Positions 1 through 8,037 are shown, numbered from the stretch's first letter. The stretch: DNA of 41,328 bases from an uncultured Arthrobacter sp. (GCF_947495145.1 NZ_CANLXP010000028.1:1-41328), one strand, 5' to 3'. Notes: generated by a model not told the origin, from the sequence alone. A program made the numbers and translations.

Positions 1-82
1 GCCGGCGTCAACGCCGGCCTACTAACTACGATTTCCAACTAAAAATCTCTCCACCAAACCCGGGGCTTGACAATGCTCCGGG
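1..82. other. Non-IstA sequence with two hairpins at the left edge
   Basis: This stretch sits where the N-terminal part of istA should be, but two of the three plus frames are stopped within about 45 bases and the third shows no IstA-like sequence before its stop near 90. It contains a perfect 8-bp inverted repeat with a 2-base loop at 1-18 and a second 8-bp stem (one G-T pair) at 59-66/75-82. It may be the end of another mobile element or a deletion scar. The flank needed to decide lies outside the window. Confidence 0.4.
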
Positions 83-765
83 TCCTTGAACGTCCCCGGT
101 TGCATCCGGTTCCGGCGACACCGGTGACGGCGAGTTTCGGCCAGACCCGGCAGGTCCCGCCGAACATGCCCATGATCACCTTTCAGCAGTCGCGCTACTC
201 CGTCCCGCACACCCTGATGGGTCAGATGGTCTGGGTGCGCGGCACCGAGACGGAGGTGATCATCGTCCACGTCGGGGACGCCGGCCCGGTCGAGGTCGCC
301 CGGCACAAGCTCACTCGCCCGGGGACCCCGGCGATCATTGACGCCCACTTCCCGCCGGCCCCTGCCGGCGCCCTGGACCGGGTGATCCGCCCGACCAACA
401 AGGCCGAGGAAGAGTTCCTGGCCCTCGGCGCCGGTGCCGCGCTCTGGCTCAAGGAAGCTGCCGCCGCCGGAACCCAAAAGATCAGACACAAAATGGAACG
501 TGCCGTCACCCTCGCCAAGGTCCTCGGCGACGACGAGGTCGACAAGGGCCTGGGAGCGGCCGCGGTGCACCAGCGCTTCACCCACGAGGACCTGCTCTCC
601 ATCGTCAACACCGGCGGTGGGACATGCCAGAACACCAGCACCACCCACACCGTCACCAACCAGGGCCAATGGCTGAGCCAAGGCACCAGCGGCTGGGCCA
701 ACTTCGGCACCACCCCCGCCACCACCAGTGATGAAGACTTTGAAGGAGTCATCGATGAGCACTAA
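67..765 (+). pseudogene. istA: IS21 transposase IstA, C-terminal remnant
   Basis: About 232 codons remain of a protein that is normally about 400-520 residues. What is left matches the end of the IstA catalytic region and the C-terminal Mu-transposase-like beta domain (RLHPVP, then a YSVP motif, then a VWVR...VIIVHVG segment). The N-terminal helix-turn-helix and most of the DDE catalytic core are missing. The frame is closed upstream by a TAA at 40-42, and the first available start is a TTG at 67 without a ribosome binding site. The stop overlaps istB by 11 bases, the normal IS21 arrangement. The remnant cannot encode an active transposase. Confidence 0.8.
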
Positions 766-1543
766 CACCATGACTGCGCCCCTGACCGACACGGCGGTAG
801 AGAACGTGATCACGCTGATGCGCACGACCCGGATGCCGCACGCCCGCGCCGTAGTCGCCGACGTCCTGGCGACCGCGAAAGCCCAACGCTGGGACCCCAC
901 CGAAGTCGTCCGCGTCTTGCTCGAAGCCGAAGCCACGGGCAGGAACGCCTCGATGCTGGCCACCCGGCGCAAACGCGCCGGCTTTCCCACAGGGAAGACC
1001 TTCGACGTCTGGGACGAAGCGCTCTCCACCCTCCCGGCGGCCACGACCTCGTTCCTGCGCACCCTGGAATGGGTGCGGCGGCGTGAAAACCTGATCGCGT
1101 GCGGGCCCTCCGGCACCGGCAAGACCCTGCTCCTGGAAGCACTCGGCCAGCAGGCCATCGATCAGGGCATGTCCGTGTCCTGGCTCAGCATGGAAGACCT
1201 CGGCGCCCTCGTGCGCCGGCACCGCATCGATGACAGCGTCAACAAAGCCATCACCCGCGCCACCAACGTGGATCTAATTTGTATTGACGACATAGGCCTG
1301 CTGCCGGTCTCCGCCGACGCCGCCGAGGGCTTCTATCGGGTCGTGGAAGCCTCCTACGAGAAACGCTCCCTGGCGATCAGCTCAAACATCCACCCCTCAG
1401 GGTTCGATGAGCTCATGCCCAAAACCATCGCCACCGCGACCGTGGACCGGCTCCTCCACCACGCCCACCTCTGCCAAACCAGCGGCGAGTCCGTCCGGCT
1501 CATGCAAGCCCAAAATGGGAAAGGAACCCGCCCCATGAGCTAG
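755..1543 (+). CDS. istB: IS21-family helper ATPase IstB
   Basis: This 262-residue AAA+ protein of the DnaC/IstB type assists IstA by target selection and strand-transfer activation. A Walker A motif (GPSGTGKT) lies near residue 122 and a Walker B motif (LICIDDIG) near residue 178, with an arginine-containing sensor region (SSNIHP, TVDRLLHH) after them. Length is normal for the family. The ATG at 755 is preceded by GAAGGAG at a good distance, so it is preferred to the upstream in-frame ATGs at 728 and 731. The gene appears intact although its partner istA is truncated. Confidence 0.9.
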   Translation: MSTNTMTAPLTDTAVENVITLMRTTRMPHARAVVADVLATAKAQRWDPTEVVRVLLEAEATGRNASMLATRRKRAGFPTGKTFDVWDEALSTLPAATTSFLRTLEWVRRRENLIACGPSGTGKTLLLEALGQQAIDQGMSVSWLSMEDLGALVRRHRIDDSVNKAITRATNVDLICIDDIGLLPVSADAAEGFYRVVEASYEKRSLAISSNIHPSGFDELMPKTIATATVDRLLHHAHLCQTSGESVRLMQAQNGKGTRPMS

Positions 1544-1556
1544 CCCCAACCCCCCA

Positions 1557-1596
1557 GTCAGGCGCCTGCCCACCCAGCACGCCCCGGGCGCCTGAC
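1557..1596 (+). terminator. Hairpin after istB
   Basis: A perfect 10-bp inverted repeat (GTCAGGCGCC / GGCGCCTGAC) with a 20-base loop starts 14 bases after the istB stop. There is no clear T-run after it (CCTGTCCAAAAAT), so termination by it is plausible but unproven. Confidence 0.45.
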
Positions 1597-1609
1597 CCTG
1601 TCCAAAAAT

Positions 1610-1691
1610 ACTTGCCGCGACCGGTCAATCACCTGCCGCCAGCGGGCAAACCAACATGCCGCCAATGGTCATTTATAAGTTGCCGTTGACA
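1610..1691 (-). repeat. IS21 terminal repeat array and end
   Basis: Four copies of the pattern A-N-N-TGCCG begin at 1610 (ACTTGCCGCGAC), 1631 (ACCTGCCGCCAG), 1654 (ACATGCCGCCAA) and 1678 (AGTTGCCGTTGA). They are spaced 21, 23 and 24 bases apart. The outermost copy runs into TGACA at 1687-1691, the expected outer end of IS21-type elements (TGTCA on the minus strand). Multiple spaced repeats inside each end are a known feature of the family and are taken to be IstA binding sites. Confidence 0.75.
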
Positions 1692-2008
1692 ACTGCGCCA
1701 TCCGCTACCCTGATGCACATCCGGGGTCGCTACGCGACAGGTGGAACCCCGGCGTCGCCCGATATCGGGACGGGTTGCTTCTCTTCCAGCCGCAGAACTT
1801 CCAGGGAGACCCCAACCAGACGCCCATGGGTGAGCCCCGCGATCTGCGAATCGTGAACGTGAAGGGCCTCGTTGAGCCCGACGGAAAACGACCCGTAGAG
1901 CTTCGCCGGGGCTGGACAGTACTTGAGCTGGAGGCGGAAGGCGGCACAATGCATTTCGCGGCTGGAGAACCTGGGCGGAGTCTCTTGCAGGACAGGGCGC
2001 CCAGCTAG
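1692..2008 (+). pseudogene. 3' remnant of a gene cut by the IS21 element
   Basis: One plus frame stays open from the IS end to a TAG at 2006-2008, giving about 105 codons with no start codon at the IS junction (it begins with residues AIRYPDAHPGSLRDRW). The residues look like real protein, with a W-x-x-GVARYRDG-like segment and a C-terminal segment rich in beta-type residues. I cannot name the family; the ARYRDG part faintly recalls DUF2550-type actinobacterial proteins. A TTG at 1775 could start a 77-residue ORF, but no ribosome binding site supports it. The simplest reading is a gene disrupted by IS insertion. Confidence 0.5.
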
Positions 2009-2156
2009 GCTCGCGCACTCGTCGATTCCGCCGATTGGTTGCGCGCTACTTCTGCCAGCAGCGTCTATCGCCTCGGTGCACTTCACCCTGCATCGCGACT
2101 CACTCAAAACTTGTTGCACACCGCCAGCACCTCTTGGGAGACACGCCCTAGGCCGG

Positions 2157-2162
2157 TAGCTT
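2157..2162 (+). promoter_or_regulatory. Candidate leaderless -10 box of the GNAT gene
   Basis: TAGCTT fits TANNNT and stands 6 bases before the ATG at 2169. No ribosome binding site is present. Confidence 0.4.
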
Positions 2163-2168
2163 GGGCTG

Positions 2169-2651
2169 ATGAACGAGAGGGAAGTCCGTCGTGCCGAAGC
2201 AGAAGACGCTCTGGGAATAGCCAAGGTGCATGTTCAGGCTTGGCAGGAAGCGTACGCGCATCTAGCACCACCTGAAGCTTTGGCCGCCCTGAACATCGAA
2301 CGGAGGGCGCAACGCTGGGGCGACATCATCCGGGAGGGCAGGACAGCCGTCTGGGTGGCGCTGTATGGCGGTGAGATCGTCGGCTGGATGTCCGTTGGCC
2401 ATGGGCGCGATGACGGTCCGCGACCAACTGAACTTGAGGGGCTGTATGTCCTCGCGAGCCACCATGGAACGGGAATAGGGCAACGGTTGATGGAAGCCGG
2501 TATTGGCACGGAGCCTGCCTATCTATGGATAGCTGCCGACAATCCCCGCGCACGAGCCTTCTACGAACGCAACAGCTTCGTTCCGGACGGCGAATCGGGT
2601 ACGCACGAAATCGTTGGAACGCCGGTCGAGATAGTTCGCCTGGTTCGTTGA
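2169..2651 (+). CDS. GNAT family N-acetyltransferase
   Basis: This 160-residue protein has the GNAT fold that transfers an acetyl group from acetyl-CoA to an amine. Visible parts are the N-terminal RRAEAEDALGIAKVHVQAWQ helix region, beta-strand 4 with LEGLYVLASHHGTGIG (the acetyl-CoA pyrophosphate loop, variant of Q/RxxGxG/A, residues about 90-105), and the C-terminal NPRARAFYERNSF segment (about 125-137). It resembles the RimI/PhiZ-like single-domain acetyltransferases found widely in Actinobacteria; the substrate cannot be told. The start is supported by the leaderless-type box just upstream. A possible tiny ORF overlaps its stop codon. Confidence 0.85.
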   Translation: MNEREVRRAEAEDALGIAKVHVQAWQEAYAHLAPPEALAALNIERRAQRWGDIIREGRTAVWVALYGGEIVGWMSVGHGRDDGPRPTELEGLYVLASHHGTGIGQRLMEAGIGTEPAYLWIAADNPRARAFYERNSFVPDGESGTHEIVGTPVEIVRLVR

Positions 2652-2779
2652 GTTTCTCCCGGGAGCAGCACCGGCGACTGACCACCGAGCAGAAGGAATG
2701 CCTGGTCGACGCCATCGACGCTGACCTTCAGGAAAACTACCAAGAAGTCGCATCCGTCGACCGTTGGTGGCGGGACTAG
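2648..2779 (+). CDS. Possible 43-residue ORF coupled to the GNAT gene
   Basis: A TTG overlapping the GNAT stop (TTGA) opens a frame of 43 codons containing LTTEQKECLVDAIDADL and a WWRD C-terminus. The helix pattern looks protein-like and the position suggests translational coupling, but the start is weak and no family is recognised. It may instead be the degraded tail of a longer gene whose reading frame continues upstream inside the GNAT sequence. Confidence 0.25.
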   Translation: MSFSREQHRRLTTEQKECLVDAIDADLQENYQEVASVDRWWRD

Positions 2780-2883
2780 GCCACAATTGTGCAACGAGCC
2801 AACCTTCCAACGCTGTTGGGGGTGACATAGCGGCGTCGACGCGTGCAGGGTGGTAGGACACGTCGTTCAGATGGGGGGCTTCA

Positions 2884-3348
2884 ATGACGAAAAACTCGCA
2901 GCTTGACGGGAGAGACAGCTCCGCTGTCTCCAACCGCTGGATACGTTTTCTAGGAACAGTCATTGCGATCGGTGTGTTTACCGCGGTCGCGGTCCATCTG
3001 GTGTGGCGAAATTTTGGTCGTGATGACTTCGCTCGCACCCCAGAGCTTGGCAGTCTGTTCCTTTACTGGTGGGCGTTCGGAGCGATCATTGGCGTCATTG
3101 CTTTCATCTTCGCGTTGAAATCGACAAGACCGACACCGTTGTTGGACTTCATCGGCGTATTCGCGCTCGCATCAACCATTGGTGTTGCTTTCGCCGCCAG
3201 TGACTTCTCCGCAGAGCGTCTCGGTCCCGCCACGCTCACAGTTCCGCTGCTGTTTCCTTTGGCACAGTTCCTCGTCTTGAGGCTCACGAAGCGGGCCGCC
3301 GAACCAGCGGCGTGGAATCTCAACACACCATCCGGAGGTAAGCGATGA
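2884..3348 (+). CDS. Small four-helix membrane protein
   Basis: This 154-residue protein has four probable membrane segments (residues about 21-43, 57-77, 83-103 and 113-133) and a polar N-terminus. No catalytic motif is visible and I do not recognise a family. The ATG at 2884 follows a GGGGGG tract at a suitable distance. The gene overlaps the following lipoprotein gene by 4 bases (ATGA), so the two are probably translated together and may act at the same membrane. Confidence 0.7.
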   Translation: MTKNSQLDGRDSSAVSNRWIRFLGTVIAIGVFTAVAVHLVWRNFGRDDFARTPELGSLFLYWWAFGAIIGVIAFIFALKSTRPTPLLDFIGVFALASTIGVAFAASDFSAERLGPATLTVPLLFPLAQFLVLRLTKRAAEPAAWNLNTPSGGKR

Positions 3349-3785
3349 GGGCTACACCATCTTCACTGGCGATAATGCTTCTACTGCCAGCGGCGCTGAT
3401 GACCGGTTGCTCCCCGGATCAGGAAGCCGAAAGCCTGCCTGCCTTCGACTCGATCGAAGAAGCATTTGACGCCGTTGACGCAGTGCTCAGGTGTGAGGAC
3501 AATCCCGTGGGAGACCCAATCGTTCCCATGGGCGATGGCGTTCCCCTCACCACCGAGCAAAGGCTCTGCGCGGAGCACGTTCAAGTTGACCTCTACCCGG
3601 ATGAGGAATCGCTCCAGCAGGGCTTTGAGCTCTGGTCCGACTCAGGCCAAGGCGAAATTCAGCTTGTCCGCGGACGTAACTGGCTGGTGGTTGACGTCAC
3701 CGACGTCGCAACCGGTGAGCCGAGCACCTGGGACATCGACGGCCTCGCCGCAGACCTTGGCGGCGAGTACACGGTGGCTGGCTGA
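3345..3785 (+). CDS. Secreted lipoprotein of unknown function
   Basis: This 146-residue protein has a signal peptide ending in a lipobox (LMTGC, cysteine at residue 22), so the mature protein should be lipid-anchored outside the membrane. The rest is acidic and small. It has two further cysteines (in VLRCEDN and RLCAEH) that could form a disulfide. It starts inside the end of the preceding membrane-protein gene, with GGAGG upstream. A hairpin at 3789-3810, just after the stop and overlapping the end of the convergent gene, may help termination. No family is recognised. Confidence 0.7.
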   Translation: MRATPSSLAIMLLLPAALMTGCSPDQEAESLPAFDSIEEAFDAVDAVLRCEDNPVGDPIVPMGDGVPLTTEQRLCAEHVQVDLYPDEESLQQGFELWSDSGQGEIQLVRGRNWLVVDVTDVATGEPSTWDIDGLAADLGGEYTVAG

Positions 3786-3791
3786 AGACGC

Positions 3792-4289
3792 TCAGCCCTT
3801 CGGCTGGGCGTTGTCGCGCCTTGTAACGGTCAACATCAGGGTGATGAGGGCGAGCAGGCTGATGCCGTAGAGGATCCTGCTCCACGGGGCATGATCTCCG
3901 CCCGATGTTGCAAACGCGTCAGCGATACTCATTCCCGGATTGAAGGATGCGAAAAAGTAGGTGGGCGTGCCGAGTACGAGGATGACAAGAAACCAGCGGG
4001 CAATGGTCCAGGGGCGATCCGGGACCTTCAAAACGCCGTAGATGCCAACGGCGAGAGCCAGGGAGAACCCTATCGCTGCCCACACATAGACGTGGGCTTC
4101 CGCTAATGGTTCGTTTGCCGCCAACATGGCCGCCTTGATCTCATCAAGCGTCATTCCGGGAACAGCGGCCATCGGATTCCAGACGAGTATCTGCATCGCA
4201 CCAGCCCATGCATAGGCAGCCGTGACGAGTACGCCGACGAGCACGATCGGCATCACACGGCGCTGCTGTCGATCCAGTAAATCCCCCAT
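3792..4289 (-). CDS. Integral membrane protein of unknown function
   Basis: This 165-residue protein has four likely membrane helices (about residues 14-36, 70-92, 99-118 and 137-156). The loop between helices 1 and 2 is about 30 residues and probably external. No enzyme motif is visible. I chose the ATG at 4289 because a TACGAT box stands exactly 6 bases upstream, as at other leaderless genes here. A GTG at 4319 would add ten residues but has neither a box nor a ribosome binding site. It converges with the lipoprotein gene at 3345-3785. Confidence 0.65.
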   Translation of the reverse strand: MGDLLDRQQRRVMPIVLVGVLVTAAYAWAGAMQILVWNPMAAVPGMTLDEIKAAMLAANEPLAEAHVYVWAAIGFSLALAVGIYGVLKVPDRPWTIARWFLVILVLGTPTYFFASFNPGMSIADAFATSGGDHAPWSRILYGISLLALITLMLTVTRRDNAQPKG

Positions 4290-4295
4290 GGGAGC

Positions 4296-4301
4296 ATCGT
4301 A
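4296..4301 (-). promoter_or_regulatory. Candidate leaderless -10 box
   Basis: On the minus strand this reads TACGAT, 6 bases before the ATG at 4289. Confidence 0.4.
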
Positions 4302-4397
4302 CGCGCGTCGGTTAGCCACACGCCTGCAGCGAACGGGCGTTGTCCGTGCTTATCTGGCAGGATCGTGGTAGCGGACGTCGAGGGGGAGGGTTTCCGA

Positions 4398-4727
4398 ATG
4401 ACTGAAGAGTGGTACAAGCAATTCGATCAGCGAATGTTTTCTTCAATCTCGAACTCGTGGCGCAAGCACAACCAGGCAGCCGGAAAGCGGCAGCGGCTCG
4501 TCGGATCCATTGCCGCCCTGATCGGCGTGTGTCTACTCATCCCGGGTGTCAGCCTGTACGTCGAGGTGGCGTACAAGGACGGCGACGGTGGGCTTGGCAC
4601 CGCAATTCTCTTTATCGCCGCCGCTGTCGCCCTGCTGATCGCAGGCATGGTGCTCTCCTGCATGGGCTTCCTCAATGGAAGGAAAGCCGGGCGAAGGACC
4701 AGGACCTATGAGGACCTCGTCCCCTGA
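4398..4727 (+). CDS. Small two-helix membrane protein
   Basis: This 109-residue protein begins with a charged 30-residue N-terminus (MTEEWYKQFDQRMF), followed by two membrane helices (about 34-55 and 68-92) joined by a short glycine-rich loop (KDGDGGLG), and a basic C-terminus. The ATG at 4398 is preceded by GGGGGAGGG at 7 bases. The upstream in-frame GTG at 4365 lacks such a site and is rejected. No family recognised. A strong terminator follows. Confidence 0.65.
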   Translation: MTEEWYKQFDQRMFSSISNSWRKHNQAAGKRQRLVGSIAALIGVCLLIPGVSLYVEVAYKDGDGGLGTAILFIAAAVALLIAGMVLSCMGFLNGRKAGRRTRTYEDLVP

Positions 4728-4730
4728 GAC

Positions 4731-4773
4731 AAAAGCACCCGCTCCCTCGCTGACTCGGGGAACGGGTGCTTTT
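4731..4773. terminator. Bidirectional rho-independent terminator
   Basis: The outer stem AAAAGCACCCG / CGGGTGCTTTT is perfect over 11 bp and encloses a partly paired GC-rich core. It has T-runs on both strands, so it can serve both the gene ending at 4727 (plus) and the lipoprotein gene ending at 4790 (minus). Confidence 0.85.
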
Positions 4774-4789
4774 ATACAGCGGACAGTTC

Positions 4790-5392
4790 CTACTCGGCGG
4801 CAGGCAGCTCGGCGTCCGGCGTTTCCTCGAGGTAAGTCGCCTTCCAGGCACCGTCGGAGTACACCACGGTGGCCGAGTAGATGGAGCCGGCCGGGTCGAA
4901 CGGGCGCGTCTCTTCCGCCTCGCCTGCCTCGTTGAAGGCGGTGTAGGCATCCGGGTTGACCGGAATCATCGCATTAACCTCCACGCCCTCTGCGACCTCA
5001 TCGGCTTCAGTCGTGATCAGGATCTGCTTCACCTTGGGCTGGCCGCCCAGGATCCAGCCGCCGTCGTCGTACCTGGCTTTGATAGCTTCCGCATCGGCGA
5101 CCGCTGCCTCCGCGCCGTCCAGCGAAGCGAGCAACGGCTCTACATCGCCGGTCTGCTGAGCATAGGACTTCAGCTGAAAGACGTGGTGCAGGAACGCCTT
5201 GGCGCCTTCGGCGGTGGGTTCGCTCATCAGATCGTTGACCGCCGGCTCAGCGACGTTCTGTGCCGGTGCGGTCGAGCTTGCAGGAGTGGGCGCCGCATTG
5301 GACGGCGTGGCAGCGGACTCGGTGGACTCGCCGCAGCCGGTGAGGACAGCGAGGGCGACGGCGGCGGTGGCCGCAATCTTGATGGTCTTCAT
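4790..5392 (-). CDS. DUF6318-like lipoprotein
   Basis: This 200-residue secreted lipoprotein has a signal peptide MKTIKIAATAAVALAVLTGC with lipobox LTGC (Cys20). A low-complexity Ser/Pro/Ala/Thr linker (about 21-50) follows, then a domain of about 140 residues starting EPTAEGAKAFLHHVFQL. Such domains occur in Arthrobacter-type lipoproteins grouped as DUF6318; function unknown. This assignment is from memory of the pattern. The ATG at 5392 has GGGGAGA upstream. A longer frame to 5470 would place an unlikely 26-residue extension before the signal peptide. It ends against the bidirectional terminator. Confidence 0.75.
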   Translation of the reverse strand: MKTIKIAATAAVALAVLTGCGESTESAATPSNAAPTPASSTAPAQNVAEPAVNDLMSEPTAEGAKAFLHHVFQLKSYAQQTGDVEPLLASLDGAEAAVADAEAIKARYDDGGWILGGQPKVKQILITTEADEVAEGVEVNAMIPVNPDAYTAFNEAGEAEETRPFDPAGSIYSATVVYSDGAWKATYLEETPDAELPAAE

Positions 5393-5575
5393 GGTCTCCC
5401 CAGGAAAGATGTTTGGTTGCGCCTGATTGGCGTCGACGCCCACCAGAATAGCTGTGGCCTGAGGCAACAAGCGCTGAACCGGGGGCTAACGTGCTGGAGA
5501 TCACAGGAATCGCTGAGGATCGATGGGCGCATCGGTAGGCTGGTCTCACCACCCACTACCCGATGGAGGTCTGCC

Positions 5576-6877
5576 ATGGGCGTCGCCCCCGAAGATGAAG
5601 TCGTACGGATCTGCCGCGAACTCATCCAGATTGATACCTCGAACTTCGGAGACAACGAAGGGCCAGGGGAGCGCAAAGCCGCCGAATATACGGCGGGCCT
5701 GATTGAAGAAGCCGGCCTGGAAGCGCAACTGTTCGAATCGGCTCCCGGACGGGCATCGGTGATCACCCGCATGTCCGGCAGCGAATCCAACCTTCCTGCT
5801 CTGGTGGTTCACGGCCACCTCGATGTCGTTCCTGCACAAAAGGAGGACTGGAGCGTCGATCCGTTCAGCGCCGAGGAACGCGACGGATTGATCTGGGGCA
5901 GGGGAGCGGTGGACATGAAGGACATGGACGCCATGATCCTTTCCGTCCTTCGGTCCATGCAGCGCGAGGGTACACAGCCGAAACGCGACCTCATCTTCGC
6001 CTTTTTCGCCGATGAGGAGGCCGGTGGAAACTACGGCGCTTCGTGGCTGGTCGACAACAAGCCCGAGTTGTTCGACGGCGCCACCGAAGCTATCTCGGAG
6101 GTCGGCGGCTTCTCGGCAACAATCGGCGGCCAGCGCACCTATCTCCTGCAGACGGCGGAGAAAGGTATTTCGTGGCTCCGTCTGGTGGCGCACGGGCGTG
6201 CCGGCCACGGTTCGCAAATCAATACCGATAACGCGGTCACCCAACTCGCCCGAGCTGTGGCGCGCATCGGCGGGCATCGGTGGCCAATCGAGCTGACCCC
6301 CACCACGCGCCAGTTCCTTGAAGGAGTCACCGAACTCACGGGAGTTGAATTCGACGCCGACAATCCCGACATCCTCCTGAAGGAACTTGGCACGGTTGCC
6401 CGGTTCGTTGGTGCAACGCTGCAAAACACTTCCAACCCGACAGTGGTGAAGGGCGGTTATAAGCACAACGTCATTCCGGGCAGTGCCGAGGCGCTTATCG
6501 ATGTTCGCACTCTGCCCGGGCAGGAGGAGGAGGTTTTCGCCACCATCAAGTCCCTTGCGGGAGAGTCTGTGGACGTGAGCTACGCGCATAAGGATGTTTC
6601 CCTGGAAGTTCCGTTCGCCGGCAATCTGGTGGATCAGATGGTGGACTCCCTGCTGGCCGAAGATCCCGGTGCCAAGGTGCTTCCATACACACTCTCCGGG
6701 GGCACCGACAACAAGTCCCTCAGCCGTCTGGGTATCACCGGCTTCGGCTTTGCTCCGCTGCGTTTGCCGGACGATCTGGACTTCACCGGAATGTTCCATG
6801 GGGTGGATGAGCGCGTGCCGACGGACTCCCTTCGATTCGGTGCCCGTGTGCTCAACCGGTTGCTGACAAACAGCTGA
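5576..6877 (+). CDS. M20 family metallopeptidase (dipeptidase/deacylase type)
   Basis: This 433-residue cytoplasmic zinc hydrolase belongs to the ArgE/DapE/CPG2 group. Metal-binding motifs are in place: HGHLDVVP (His81, Asp83), GRGAVDMK (Asp113, the shared ligand) and DEEAGG (Glu147 as catalytic base, Glu148 as ligand). The dimerisation-domain histidine is in RAGHGS, and GTDNK lies near the C-terminus. The substrate cannot be told; it could be a dipeptide or an N-acyl amino acid. The ATG at 5576 follows GGAGGT and is 270 codons inside a longer open frame whose upstream part is antisense to the lipoprotein gene. Its stop overlaps the next gene (TGATG), so the two form an operon. Confidence 0.9.
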   Translation: MGVAPEDEVVRICRELIQIDTSNFGDNEGPGERKAAEYTAGLIEEAGLEAQLFESAPGRASVITRMSGSESNLPALVVHGHLDVVPAQKEDWSVDPFSAEERDGLIWGRGAVDMKDMDAMILSVLRSMQREGTQPKRDLIFAFFADEEAGGNYGASWLVDNKPELFDGATEAISEVGGFSATIGGQRTYLLQTAEKGISWLRLVAHGRAGHGSQINTDNAVTQLARAVARIGGHRWPIELTPTTRQFLEGVTELTGVEFDADNPDILLKELGTVARFVGATLQNTSNPTVVKGGYKHNVIPGSAEALIDVRTLPGQEEEVFATIKSLAGESVDVSYAHKDVSLEVPFAGNLVDQMVDSLLAEDPGAKVLPYTLSGGTDNKSLSRLGITGFGFAPLRLPDDLDFTGMFHGVDERVPTDSLRFGARVLNRLLTNS

Positions 6878-8037
6878 TGAGCTCCCTGCCCGAAGAGATT
6901 CTTCCTGTCGACCTCCTTGAACGGTTTCGCACACGCGCTGCCGACTACGACGCCCGCAACGTGTTCTGCCAGGAGGACTTCGACGAGCTGGCTTCGCGCG
7001 GCTACTTGCGTCTTTTTTGTTCAGAGCACGACGACGGCTCGGCTGTTGGCATGGCAGAAGCTGTTGCGTGCCAGCGCAGGTTGGCAACGGCCGCCCCTGC
7101 CACAGCCCTTGCCGTGAACATGCACCTTGTCTGGACCGCGGTGGCCAGGCTGGTCGAGAGGCTCGGCGACGACTCGCTCGGGTTTATCCTCGACGAGGCT
7201 GCCGCCGGTGAGGTGTTCGCTTTCGGGCTATCCGAGCCGGGCAACGATGCAGTGCTGTTCGATTCGAGGACAATCGCCGCGCGCCGAACGGATGGAGGCT
7301 ACGCCTTTACCGGCACCAAGATCTTCACCAGCCTGTCGCCCGTATGGACGCGTCTTGGGATTTTCGGCAAGAGCGTGGATGAGGAGGGCGAAGAGCTGGT
7401 TCACGGTTTCGTCACACGTGGCTCGGCCGGCACGGAGATTCTGGAAGACTGGAACACGGTCGGCATGCGGGCAACTCAGTCGCACACAACCCGGTTGAAC
7501 GGCGTCGTTGTTCCAGCGGAAAGAATTTTCCGGCATCTGCCCGTGGGTCCAAACAGGGACCCTCTTGTCTTCGCCATTTTCGCTGCGTTTGAGATGCTGA
7601 TCAGCGCCGTCTACACCGGGATCGCGGACCGTGCGCTCGAGCTTGCGGTGCTCGCGGCGCATCAGCGGCCTCCGGGGATGGACGGGATACCCGCTGAATC
7701 CCGGCCGGCTGTGCGTTCAGCCGTGGCGGATGCTGCGCTGGGCTGGGACGCACTGGATTCCCACATCCGGCTGCTCGCCGCCGACCTCGATTCCGGCGTT
7801 GACCACGGGGACCGGTGGTTTGCCAGGCTGGTAGGAGCGAAAACCCATGCCACCGGGACTGCCCGCAAACTGGTGGACGCAGCTGTCCTCCTGTCCGGCG
7901 GAAGAGGATACTCCAACGACAGCGAAATCAGCCGTCTCTCGAGGGACGTGACTGCCGGTGCGTTTCACCCGTCAAACCTTGAGTCAGCACGCCGGACAGT
8001 TGCAACAGCCTGGCTCGGTCCGGATCCGCAGGTATGA
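6877..8037 (+). CDS. Acyl-CoA dehydrogenase family protein
   Basis: This 386-residue FAD flavoprotein has the acyl-CoA dehydrogenase fold: N-terminal helical domain (to about 115), middle beta domain with FGLSEPGNDA (about 118) and YAFTGTKIFTS (about 142-152), and a C-terminal helical bundle with an LSGGRGYSND segment (about 345), near where the family has its FAD-binding and catalytic loop. It dehydrogenates an acyl-CoA or a related substrate; the exact chain type is unknown. It is translationally coupled to the M20 peptidase. No electron-transfer flavoprotein genes lie nearby. It converges with the small gene at 8046-8279. Confidence 0.85.
   Translation: MSSLPEEILPVDLLERFRTRAADYDARNVFCQEDFDELASRGYLRLFCSEHDDGSAVGMAEAVACQRRLATAAPATALAVNMHLVWTAVARLVERLGDDSLGFILDEAAAGEVFAFGLSEPGNDAVLFDSRTIAARRTDGGYAFTGTKIFTSLSPVWTRLGIFGKSVDEEGEELVHGFVTRGSAGTEILEDWNTVGMRATQSHTTRLNGVVVPAERIFRHLPVGPNRDPLVFAIFAAFEMLISAVYTGIADRALELAVLAAHQRPPGMDGIPAESRPAVRSAVADAALGWDALDSHIRLLAADLDSGVDHGDRWFARLVGAKTHATGTARKLVDAAVLLSGGRGYSNDSEISRLSRDVTAGAFHPSNLESARRTVATAWLGPDPQV

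Larger units (their letters stand above)
67..1691 (+). mobile_element. IS21-family insertion sequence, 5'-truncated
   Basis: The element has the two-gene IS21 layout: a transposase (istA, here only its C-terminal half) overlapping the ATPase helper gene istB. It ends at 1691 with a terminal sequence reading TGTCAACGGCAA on the minus strand. Repeats typical of IS21 ends lie just inside (1610-1690). The left end is absent, so this copy is probably immobile unless helped in trans. The outward flank is the interrupted reading frame at 1692-2008. Confidence 0.8.

Noticed and set aside
67..72. TTGACA at the left edge as a promoter
   Set aside because: No -10-like hexamer lies 16-18 bases downstream, and the sequence is part of a hairpin stem-loop.
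22..1158. 378-codon minus-strand frame across istA and istB
   Set aside because: It covers well-recognised transposase and ATPase motifs on the plus strand, and its own translation is low-complexity (Gly/Ala/Asp-rich) without a motif.
5546..7087. Long open frame of 513 codons on the minus strand
   Set aside because: It lies fully antisense to the M20 peptidase and the start of the acyl-CoA dehydrogenase. Both have clear family motifs in the plus frame, and the minus frame is an artefact of high GC in third positions.
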